A stretch of 56,448 nt of DNA, taken from contig JADKFY010000026.1 in the NCBI GenBank assembly GCA_016717305.1, positions 1-56,448 on the forward strand, written 5' to 3'. The notes beneath the pieces were generated by a model. That model saw only the letters and a list, made by a program, of their open reading frames with translations. It did no database searches and was not told the DNA's origin. The DNA is from Flavobacteriales bacterium (lineage in GTDB: Bacteria > Bacteroidota > Bacteroidia > Flavobacteriales_F > PHOS-HE28). Positions 49,444 to 56,239 of the stretch are shown one piece after another. The translations under genes were made by a program, and so were the position numbers. Within the stretch, counting starts at the first letter, position 1. Each line of letters starts with the position of its first letter.

Positions 49444-51117
49444 ATGTCCGACCTCTCAAACTCCCCCCTCTACAGCCCGGACCTCGCGCCTATCCTGCCG
49501 GAGAAGCGCACATGGAGCAAGTGGAACCTCGCCGCGCTATGGGTAGGCATGGCGGTATGTATACCTACCTACTTACTCGCCTCATACATGATGCGAGCTG
49601 GCTTGAGCTGGCAGGCGGCGCTCACGATCATAGGTCTAGCCAACTTGGTGATCACCATTCCGATGGTCCTGAATGGTCACGCCGGAGTGAAATACGGGAT
49701 CCCGTTCCCTGTTGTCGGCCGAGCTGCATTTGGTACGCAGGGCATCCACATTCCCAGCATGGTTCGGGCCATTGTGGCGTGCGGCTGGTTCGGCGTGAAT
49801 GCGTGGATCGGTGGCTTGGCGCTCTATTCCATTTGGAATGCCGCCACAGGTGCGGTCGGTGATCCGGGGCTCGGCGTAGGAAAGTTCATCGCGTTCGGTT
49901 TGTTCTGGCTGGTGCAGGTCTACTTCGTGTGGAAGGGCACCGAAAGCATCAAATGGTTGGAGACCTGGGCCGCACCGATCCTGATCATCATCGGTTTGTT
50001 GCTGATCGGTTGGGGTGCGAAGTACGCTGGTGGTTTCATGAATGCGTTGAAACAAGGCAAGCAGTTGCAGCAAGGCACCGTGACCGTTTCATCCAATGCC
50101 GATGCACCTGGACGGACACTGAACTTGTCGCCATTGTTGAACAGCGATGGCTCGTTGAAAGCGATATTCTACCGATTCGTTCCTGTGGAGGAAACGGATG
50201 CTGCATCCACCGCGTGGACACCCTTGATCGAACGCACTACAACGGTGGCGATCGGGTTGGAGCCAGCGGTGCGTATCCAATTCAAAGATGATGCAGGGAA
50301 TGTATCGAGCATCGTCGAAGTGGATACACAAGCACCGCCAATTGAAGGCGTTGGTTTCTGGAACTACGTGCTTTGGTTCACAGCAATGGTCGGTTTTTGG
50401 GCCACTATGGCGATCAGCATCTCGGATATCACACGTTTTGCGAAGACACAGAAAGATCAACTCGCAGGCCAGTTCATCGGATTGCCCGGCACGATGTTGT
50501 TCTATTCGTTCGTCGGGATCTTCGTTACCAGCGCGGCCGTGGTGGCTTTCAAGGATGTGTTGATCGCAGAAGACGCACCATGGGATCCTGTTTCACTTGT
50601 GAGCAAGTTCAAAAGCCCGGCTGTGGTCATCTTCGCACAGATCGCCATGCTAATTGCTACGCTCAGCACCAACATTGCTGCGAACGTGATCGCCCCTGCG
50701 AATGCGATCAGTAATCTGTTCCCGAAAAGGATCAGCTTCCGTGTTGGTGGCGTGATCGCTGGCGTGATCGGTATACTCATTTGTCCGTGGTGGTTGATGG
50801 ACGAGATCAGCGGCATCCTCATTTTCGTGAGCGGATTGCTTGGGCCAGTGCTCGGTATTCTGCTTGCGGATTATTTCGTTGTGCGCAAGCGAACGTTGAA
50901 CGTGGATGACCTCTACCGAGTGAATGGTCCACATGCCGGGGTGAGCAAGCCTGCATTGTTCGCATTGATCATCGGCGTACTGGTAGCACTGGTTGGCTAT
51001 TGGGTGAAGCCGTTGGAGGTGCTCTATCAATTGTCGTGGTTTACCGGATTCTTGGTGAGTTTCTTACTCTATGCGGTCTTGGCAAAGAGGAGTATGATCG
51101 GTTCCATTGAACACTGA
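49444..51117 (+). CDS. NCS1-family nucleobase:cation symporter with inserted beta-rich domain
   Basis: An inner-membrane permease of 557 residues for uracil, thymine, cytosine, allantoin or hydantoin. The NCS1 signatures include NGHAGVKYGIPFPVVGRAAFG at residues 78-98 and the segment IAIISDITRFAKTQKDQL-like region (residues about 323-340). About 12 membrane segments are seen. Residues about 205-300 form an extra soluble stretch of nearly 100 residues, ending KDDAGNVSSIVEVDTQAPP, which resembles an Ig-like module and is unusual for this family. The start at 49444 follows a clear gap. Its place before dihydropyrimidinase makes uracil and thymine uptake likely. Confidence 0.85.
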   Translation: MSDLSNSPLYSPDLAPILPEKRTWSKWNLAALWVGMAVCIPTYLLASYMMRAGLSWQAALTIIGLANLVITIPMVLNGHAGVKYGIPFPVVGRAAFGTQGIHIPSMVRAIVACGWFGVNAWIGGLALYSIWNAATGAVGDPGLGVGKFIAFGLFWLVQVYFVWKGTESIKWLETWAAPILIIIGLLLIGWGAKYAGGFMNALKQGKQLQQGTVTVSSNADAPGRTLNLSPLLNSDGSLKAIFYRFVPVEETDAASTAWTPLIERTTTVAIGLEPAVRIQFKDDAGNVSSIVEVDTQAPPIEGVGFWNYVLWFTAMVGFWATMAISISDITRFAKTQKDQLAGQFIGLPGTMLFYSFVGIFVTSAAVVAFKDVLIAEDAPWDPVSLVSKFKSPAVVIFAQIAMLIATLSTNIAANVIAPANAISNLFPKRISFRVGGVIAGVIGILICPWWLMDEISGILIFVSGLLGPVLGILLADYFVVRKRTLNVDDLYRVNGPHAGVSKPALFALIIGVLVALVGYWVKPLEVLYQLSWFTGFLVSFLLYAVLAKRSMIGSIEH

Positions 51118-51199
51118 TCCCAAGAGAAGATCAGTGCGCAACAATAAATTCCCATATCACGAGCCGGTTATTGCCTCGTCTTGATACATTCGTTCCACC

Positions 51200-52579
51200 A
51201 TGAGCCTATTGATCAAGAACGGAACCGTTGTCACCGCCGCAGACCTTCACCGCGCGGACGTACTCATTGAAGGTGAACGCGTGAAGGCGATCGGACACGA
51301 TCTCAATGCGGAAGGCGCCGAGGTGATCGACGCGAAAGGCATGTTCGTCATGCCCGGAGGTATCGATCCGCACGTGCATTTGGACATGCCTTTTATGGGC
51401 ACTTTCAGCAGCGATAACTACGAGACCGGTACACGTGCCGCCCTGCATGGAGGAACCACCACGGTGATCGACTTCATCCTGCAAACACAAGGCAAGAGCC
51501 TGCGCCACGCGCTGGAGCAATGGCAGGGCCGCATGCAGGGCAACCTCTTCGGCGACCTCAGCTGGCACATGGCCGTCACCGATTTCAACGACGACACGAA
51601 GAAGGAGGTGAAGGAGATGATCGAGCAGGAGGGCATCACGAGCTTCAAGACCTTCATGGCTTACAAGGGCGCGCTGATGATCGATGACCGCCAGATGGTG
51701 GGCCTGATGAACGAGGTGAAGGCGCACGGCGGCATCGTCACCGTACACGCCACGAACGGCGACATGATCGATTTCCTCGTGCAGAAGCACCGCAGCGAAG
51801 GCAAGCTCTCACCGTTGTACCACTATCTCTCGCAACCGGAGATCACGGAAGCGGAGGCCACGGGCCGCTTTGCCGACATGGCCTCGTACACCGGGGTGCC
51901 TGCGTACATCGTACACATGACCTGCGAGGGCGCGCTGAACCACGTGCGCGATGCCGCCCGCCGGAACCAGCGCGTACTGGCTGAGACCTGCATCCAGTAC
52001 CTGCTGCTCGATGCATCGCTCTACGAAAAGCCCGACGGCGCGAAGTGGGTGATGAGCCCGCCGCTGCGCGAGAAGAAGGACCAGGCCGCGTTGTGGGGTG
52101 CCATCGATCAAGGCACTGTGCAGGTCGTCGCCACCGATCACTGCCCCTTCATGATGGCGCAAAAGGCCATGGGCTCTGCTGATTTCTCAAAGATCCCCAA
52201 CGGTCACCCGGCCATCGAGCACCGCATGGAACTGCTCTTCAGCGAGGGCGTGAACAAGAAGCGCATCACCGTCAACAAGTTCGTGGAAGTCACCGCCACC
52301 AACCCGGCGAAGATCTTCGGCATGTTCCCGCGCAAAGGCACCATCGGCATCGGCAGCGACGCGGACATCATCCTGCTGGACCCCAACGAGCGCCACACCC
52401 TCAGCGCCAAAACGCACCACATGAACGTGGACTACAGCGGCTACGAAGGCATGCAACTCACCGGCAAGGTGAAGACCACCATCCTACGCGGCCAGGTGGC
52501 AGTGCACAACGGCGAAGTGCGGATCAAGAAGGGGTATGGGCAATTCGTGAAGCGGAACAAGGTTTCTGGAATGCTTTGA
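51200..52579 (+). CDS. hydA: Dihydropyrimidinase
   Basis: Hydrolyses dihydrouracil or dihydrothymine to N-carbamoyl-beta-alanine or its methyl analogue. The length of 459 residues is normal. The binuclear zinc site is visible: His58 and His60 (GGIDPHVHLD), the carbamylated Lys150 (SFKTFMAYKG), His183 (VTVHATNG), His239 (YIVHMTCEG) and Asp313 (ATDHCPF). The HATNG motif carries Thr where related enzymes usually have Glu (HAEN); this Glu does not bind zinc, so activity is plausible. Third positions are very G/C-rich after about base 51450. It lies after the permease and before the ureidopropionase gene. Confidence 0.93.
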   Translation: MSLLIKNGTVVTAADLHRADVLIEGERVKAIGHDLNAEGAEVIDAKGMFVMPGGIDPHVHLDMPFMGTFSSDNYETGTRAALHGGTTTVIDFILQTQGKSLRHALEQWQGRMQGNLFGDLSWHMAVTDFNDDTKKEVKEMIEQEGITSFKTFMAYKGALMIDDRQMVGLMNEVKAHGGIVTVHATNGDMIDFLVQKHRSEGKLSPLYHYLSQPEITEAEATGRFADMASYTGVPAYIVHMTCEGALNHVRDAARRNQRVLAETCIQYLLLDASLYEKPDGAKWVMSPPLREKKDQAALWGAIDQGTVQVVATDHCPFMMAQKAMGSADFSKIPNGHPAIEHRMELLFSEGVNKKRITVNKFVEVTATNPAKIFGMFPRKGTIGIGSDADIILLDPNERHTLSAKTHHMNVDYSGYEGMQLTGKVKTTILRGQVAVHNGEVRIKKGYGQFVKRNKVSGML

Positions 52580-52581
52580 TT

Positions 52582-52617
52582 GATTAGCTGATGAAGATGA
52601 TTAGCGGATTAGCTGAT
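52582..52617 (+). repeat. GATTAGCTGAT repeat, direct copy 2
   Basis: GATTAGCTGATGAAGATGAT followed by TAGCGGATTAGCTGAT, close to copy 1 at 48545. It begins two bases after the dihydropyrimidinase stop, the same distance pattern as in copy 1, and is followed directly by the REP-like family D copy. No four-helix-bundle gene is attached. Confidence 0.75.
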
Positions 52618-52618
52618 C

Positions 52619-52716
52619 GGGGCGTGTCCCTCGCAAAGCCTCGGGTCGCGCTTTCCGCTGCAAGTCCTCGCGCGGATTACCGCGCTGTGGGCTTTCCGCT
52701 GCAATCGCTCACGCGA
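52619..52716 (+). repeat. REP-like repeat family D, direct copy 2
   Basis: About 98 bases that match copy 1 at 49236 at most positions (GGCGTGTCCCTCGCAAAGCC, GCTTTCCGCTGCAAGTCCTC, GTGGGCTTTCCGCTGCAATC). It contains a repeated TTTCCGCTGCAA core and ends GCTCACGCGA. The inverted copy lies 334 bases downstream. Confidence 0.7.
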
Positions 52717-52739
52717 GCAACGGGTGATCTGACTCAGGG

Positions 52740-53045
52740 GATGCGTTCCAGGTGAAGTTGGAGCGGGACCACATACTTCACCGTGGCCAATTCGACTCCA
52801 TGGAGGGGCTCAATTCTGATGAAGCTGCATGCCGAACCAGCCAATCATTTCCATTGCATTGACTCGAACAGAAGTTGAGATCGGCATCCTTGGCATGGCC
52901 GACCTCATCTGGCTTCCGCGAAGAACTGATCAAGCTCTTGGAGGAACACACCAGTCCTCTCAGTTGAACTGGAACCTGGCGCAAACCACATACAGGAATG
53001 GGCCGAAGAACGGGAACGACCCATCACTGGCCCTTAACGGCATTC
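52740..53045 (+). pseudogene. Possible decayed small gene between inverted repeats
   Basis: Pieces of a plausible protein occur in different frames: FQVKLERDHILHRGQF and DSMEGLNSDE first, then LTRTEVEIGILGMADLIW, then SGFREELIKLLEEHTSPLS, then VELEPGANHIQEWAEERE. The phrases are well-formed and amphipathic but need at least two frame changes to join. This is consistent with a small remnant gene trapped between REP copies 2 and 3, or with coincidental composition. No family is recognised. Confidence 0.3.
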
Positions 53046-53050
53046 AGTCC

Positions 53051-53152
53051 GCGTGACGGATTGAAGCGGAAAGCCCGCAAGCGAGGAGGAACGACGAGTG
53101 CGGACTTGCAGCGGAAAGCCGGACGGCGAGGCTTTGGGAGCCGGCACGCCCA
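53051..53152 (-). repeat. REP-like repeat family D, inverted copy 3
   Basis: The reverse complement begins TGGGCGTGCCGGCTCCCAAA and contains GCTTTCCGCTGCAAGTCC and GCGGGCTTTCCGC, and so matches copies 1 and 2 in the opposite orientation with more changes. Together with copy 2 it forms an inverted pair. It ends 88 bases before the ureidopropionase ATG. Confidence 0.65.
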
Positions 53153-53240
53153 AACACACATCTTGCTTCATACATTGGCACTCGTATACCGAGCCGTTCC
53201 GGCACTACGAACGGTCAACGAATTATCTGACAACTGAACA

Positions 53241-54107
53241 ATGCCAAGAAAGATCAAGAGCGGCCTTATCCAAATGAGCCTTCCGATGACGGAGGGCGAA
53301 GGCACCATTCCGGAGATCATTAACGCCATGGTGCAGAAGCACATCCCGCTTATCGAAAAGGCTGGCAAGGAAGGCGTGCAGATCCTGTGTTTGCAGGAGA
53401 TCTTCAACACGCCGTATTTCTGCCCCGGTCAGGATAAGAAGTGGTACGAAAGTGCCGAGAGTGTGCCTGGGCCAACAACGGAGCTGATGCAGACCTACGC
53501 GAAGAAGTACAACATGGTCATCATCGTGCCGATCTATGAAAAGGAATCACCCGGCGTGCTGTACAACACGGCAGCGGTGATCGATGCGGACGGCACCTAC
53601 TTGGGCAAATACCGAAAGAACCACATTCCGCATACCACCGGCTTCTGGGAGAAGTTCTTCTTCAAGCCCGGCAACTTGGGTTATCCGGTCTTCCAAACCA
53701 AGTACGCCAAAGTGGGCGTGTACATCTGCTACGATCGCCACTTCCCAGATGGTGCCCGCTGCCTCGGATTGAACGGTGCGGAGATCGTGTACAACCCTTC
53801 GGCAACTGTAGCTGGCCTTAGCGAATACCTCTGGAAACTGGAACAACCCGCACACGCTGCGGCCAACGGCTACTTCATGGGCTGCATCAACCGCGTGGGT
53901 GAAGAGAAGCCTTGGAACCTCGGCAAGTTCTATGGTCAGAGCTACTTCGTGGATCCACGCGGCCAGATCTTCAAGCAAGCCTCGCGCGATGACGATGAAC
54001 TGCTCGTCGCGGAATTCGACCTGGACATGATCGAGGAGGTGCGGAGCACGTGGCAGTTCTTCAGGGATAGGCGGCCGGAGACTTATGGTAGGTTGGTTGA
54101 GCTCTAG
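53241..54107 (+). CDS. Beta-ureidopropionase-like carbon-nitrogen hydrolase
   Basis: A cytoplasmic nitrilase-superfamily enzyme of 288 residues, expected to convert N-carbamoyl-beta-alanine to beta-alanine, CO2 and ammonia. The catalytic triad is visible as Glu53 (CLQEIFNTPYF), Lys126 (KYRKNHIP) and Cys163 (VYICYDRHFPDGAR). The length and the TGFWEKFFFKPG segment fit the bacterial N-carbamoyl-beta-alanine or carbamoylputrescine amidohydrolases; context between dihydropyrimidinase and PreT favours the former. The ATG at 53241 begins MPRKIKSGLIQMS, a normal start. Separation from the next gene is 139 bases. Confidence 0.88.
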   Translation: MPRKIKSGLIQMSLPMTEGEGTIPEIINAMVQKHIPLIEKAGKEGVQILCLQEIFNTPYFCPGQDKKWYESAESVPGPTTELMQTYAKKYNMVIIVPIYEKESPGVLYNTAAVIDADGTYLGKYRKNHIPHTTGFWEKFFFKPGNLGYPVFQTKYAKVGVYICYDRHFPDGARCLGLNGAEIVYNPSATVAGLSEYLWKLEQPAHAAANGYFMGCINRVGEEKPWNLGKFYGQSYFVDPRGQIFKQASRDDDELLVAEFDLDMIEEVRSTWQFFRDRRPETYGRLVEL

Positions 54108-54125
54108 CGCACAAGGTCGGCGCGC

Positions 54126-54226
54126 GTTGTCGGTTGTTGGTTTGGACCGTCGCACAACGCCAGCGCACCCCATGAACCCGCCGAACGCGCGTGGCCTGCG
54201 CGACAGATGAACCAACAACAGACAAC
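54126..54226. repeat. Inverted repeat between ureidopropionase and preT, family E
   Basis: The left arm GTTGTCGGTTGTTGGTT (54126-54142) and the right arm at 54210-54226 are reverse complements with 16 of 17 positions matching. They enclose a 67-base GC-rich loop with no gene. It ends 20 bases before the preT ATG, so it may fold in the leader of that message. Confidence 0.6.
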
Positions 54227-54246
54227 CGAATACTGAGCTTAGCCCA

Positions 54247-55590
54247 ATGGCAGAATACAAGAAACCAACCACCGAAGCCGAGTTCGCCAAGAACTTCCAC
54301 CCGAAGAAGCCGTTGATGACGGACACGGAGGCCTACTACGAGAGTTCCCGCTGCCTGTACTGCTACGATGCGCCGTGCATCAACGCGTGCCCCACCGGGA
54401 TCGATATCCCGACCTTCATCCGGCAGATCAACAGCGACAACAAGGACGGGGCCGCGAAGACGATCTACGACAGCAACTGGATGGGCCATGCGTGCGGCAA
54501 TGTCTGTCCGACGGAGGAACTTTGCGAAGGCGCCTGTGTGTACACCAACAGCGACGTGAAGCCGATCGAGATCGGGCGCTTGCAAGCACATGCCACCGAG
54601 AAGGTGATCCGAACTAAGAAGAAATTGTTCCGAACGGGGAAGGACACCGGAAAGAAGGTCGCGGTGATCGGTGCTGGTCCAGCAGGGATATCGGCTGCGT
54701 GCGAGTTGCGAATGCTCGGTCATGCGGTAGACGTCTTCGAAGCGAAGGCCAAGCCTAGCGGACTGTGCGTCTATGGTGTTGCACCGTACAAGCTCACCAA
54801 CGAACAAGCGCTGGACGAGATCGGCTACCTACAAGATCAGTTCGGTTTCAACGTACACTACAACAAACCCGTGAGCGGCCGCGCCGACTTCGATAAGCTG
54901 GAGAAGGACTACGACGCGATCTTCATCGGTATCGGATTGGGCACGACTTCATCGTTGGGGATACCTGGAGAGGACAAGCAAGGTGTGATCGGTGCCCTGG
55001 AGTATGTGGAAGAGCTGCGCACGAAACACCACAAGACGCCGATCGGCAACAACGTGATCGTGCTTGGTGGCGGCAATACTGCGATGGATGCTGCCAGTGA
55101 AAGCTGTCGCATGGGTGCGGAAAGCGTGATCATCGCCTACCGCCGAGGACCGGAAGAGATGGGTGCCTACAGCTTCGAATTCGACCTGGCGAAGAAGAGC
55201 GGTGCCAAGGCCTTGTTCAACGTGACGCCCGTTGAGATCATGGGCAATGGCTCTGTGACCGGAGTGAAATTCATCCGCAACAAAGCGGCTTATGGCAAGA
55301 TCGAAGCGATCCCCGGTAGCGAATTCGTTGAGATCTGCGACATGGTGCTGCTCGGCACCGGTCAAGGGAAGCAAGTGGAACTATTGGAACAGGTTTCCGG
55401 TGTGAAACTCGAGCAGAAGAGCCGCATCCTTGATGATCGCGGTCGCATCGTGGTGAACGAGCACTACCAGACGAACAACCCCAAGTACTTCGCCGCGGGT
55501 GATGCAGTGAACGGAGGAGTGGAAGTAGTGAATGCGGCCGCTGAGGCGAAGAAGGCGACGCATGGAATTGATCAATACCTGAAGAAATGA
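54247..55590 (+). CDS. preT: NAD(P)-dependent dihydropyrimidine dehydrogenase subunit PreT
   Basis: The reductase subunit of dihydropyrimidine dehydrogenase. It takes electrons from NAD(P)H through FAD and iron-sulfur centres to PreA, which reduces uracil or thymine. The protein has 447 residues. The N-terminal domain carries two iron-sulfur cysteine sets (CLYCYDAPCINACPTGIDIP near residue 36 and CGNVCPTEELCEGAC near 83). The FAD motif is VAVIGAGPAGISAACEL near residue 139, and the nucleotide motif is VIVLGGGNTAMDAA near 263. The C-terminal AAGDAVNGG is the usual FAD contact. Its stop codon overlaps a GATTAGCTGAT repeat. It lies two genes upstream of preA, separated only by the four-helix-bundle gene. 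Confidence 0.93.
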   Translation: MAEYKKPTTEAEFAKNFHPKKPLMTDTEAYYESSRCLYCYDAPCINACPTGIDIPTFIRQINSDNKDGAAKTIYDSNWMGHACGNVCPTEELCEGACVYTNSDVKPIEIGRLQAHATEKVIRTKKKLFRTGKDTGKKVAVIGAGPAGISAACELRMLGHAVDVFEAKAKPSGLCVYGVAPYKLTNEQALDEIGYLQDQFGFNVHYNKPVSGRADFDKLEKDYDAIFIGIGLGTTSSLGIPGEDKQGVIGALEYVEELRTKHHKTPIGNNVIVLGGGNTAMDAASESCRMGAESVIIAYRRGPEEMGAYSFEFDLAKKSGAKALFNVTPVEIMGNGSVTGVKFIRNKAAYGKIEAIPGSEFVEICDMVLLGTGQGKQVELLEQVSGVKLEQKSRILDDRGRIVVNEHYQTNNPKYFAAGDAVNGGVEVVNAAAEAKKATHGIDQYLKK

Positions 55591-55615
55591 TTAGCTGATT
55601 TGAGGATTAGCTGAT
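55589..55615 (+). repeat. GATTAGCTGAT repeat, left flank of four-helix-bundle gene
   Basis: GATTAGCTGATT, TGAG and GATTAGCTGAT in direct orientation, starting inside the preT stop codon (TGA, 55588-55590). Its sequence TTTGAGGATTAGCTGAT is present in the opposite orientation in the right flank at 56154-56234, so the two flanks form an inverted repeat around the gene. Confidence 0.8.
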
Positions 55616-55626
55616 GAAATACCTGC

Positions 55627-56208
55627 ATGATGGAAGAACTTGATGAGTCGATACTTGGTGATCGAAGCGACTGGCTGGCGATCTGCGATGATATTGTCCA
55701 GGAGGATTTGATGGAGATGTCCGAAACTACGGTTGTGGCCGAACCTCAGGCGATCTATTCCGGGAGCCCTTTGTATCGTGATAATCTTCTGCTGAAGGAG
55801 ACGTTCGAACTATCGGTTAAGACAATTCGGTTCGTGAACCAGCTCGGTTGGGAACGTGCCTGGTTGATCGATCAATTCGAGCGATCGGCTTGCTCGCCGG
55901 GCGCCAATTCCAAAGAAGCCCAGAATGCAGAAAGTCTGAAGGACTTCATTCACAAACTCAAGATCGCGCTAAAGGAAGCCGATGAAGCTGAGTACTGGTA
56001 CTACCTCATCGCCGCCACGCAAGACAAGGGAGTGAACGAAGATCTAATCGCCCGTATCCAACGCGTCATGCGCATCCTGAACAAGATCATCGGCACCTGC
56101 AAACAGCGCCTGATCGAACGAAGGCAGTCAACAAAGCCAACGCCCACCGGCCCATCAGCTAATCCTCAAATCCTCGAATCAGCTAATCGCACACAGGCCA
56201 TCAGCTAA
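55627..56208 (+). CDS. Four-helix-bundle protein (23S rRNA intervening-sequence type)
   Basis: A 193-residue protein. The core, from KETFELSVKTIRFVNQLG through ANSKEAQNAESLKDFIHKLK and IALKEADEAEYWYYLI to ILNKIIGTCKQR, matches the four-helix bundle family seen in 23S rRNA intervening sequences and as Avd-like proteins. Such proteins form oligomers and can bind nucleic acid. An N-terminal leader of about 50 residues (MMEELDESILGDRSDWLAI) is unusual for the family. The last residues (PSANPQILESANRTQAIS) and the stop codon are encoded by the inverted GATTAGCTGAT array. It separates preT from preA, so it may have entered as a unit. No reverse transcriptase is near. Confidence 0.85.
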   Translation: MMEELDESILGDRSDWLAICDDIVQEDLMEMSETTVVAEPQAIYSGSPLYRDNLLLKETFELSVKTIRFVNQLGWERAWLIDQFERSACSPGANSKEAQNAESLKDFIHKLKIALKEADEAEYWYYLIAATQDKGVNEDLIARIQRVMRILNKIIGTCKQRLIERRQSTKPTPTGPSANPQILESANRTQAIS

Positions 56209-56234
56209 TCCCCTCATCAGCTAATCAGCTAATC
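56154..56234 (-). repeat. GATTAGCTGAT array, inverted, right flank of four-helix-bundle gene
   Basis: Five copies of ATCAGCTAATC or AGCTAATC occur in 81 bases (near 56154, 56179, 56200, 56216 and 56224). The reverse complement includes GATTTGAGGATTAGCTGAT, matching the left flank at 55589-55615. The array overlaps the last 18 codons of the four-helix-bundle gene and provides its TAA stop (56206-56208). It ends six bases before the preA ATG, so it also sits in the preA leader. Confidence 0.8.
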
Positions 56235-56239
56235 AAACA

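Larger units (their letters stand above)
52580..53240. other. Repeat-filled gap between dihydropyrimidinase and ureidopropionase
   Basis: This 661-base gap holds, in order, a GATTAGCTGAT copy (52582-52617), a direct REP-like copy (52619-52716), a degenerate coding remnant (about 52740-53045), an inverted REP-like copy (53051-53152) and the short spacer before the next gene. No intact gene is present. The direct and inverted REP copies bracket 334 bases, giving a unit of about 534 bases with complementary ends. Confidence 0.65.

Noticed and set aside
55627..56208. Diversity-generating retroelement with the four-helix-bundle gene as Avd
   Set aside because: No reverse transcriptase and no template/variable repeat pair are visible within the window.
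48545..56234. CRISPR array
   Set aside because: The GATTAGCTGAT units are short, closely spaced and without uniform spacers; no cas genes are present.
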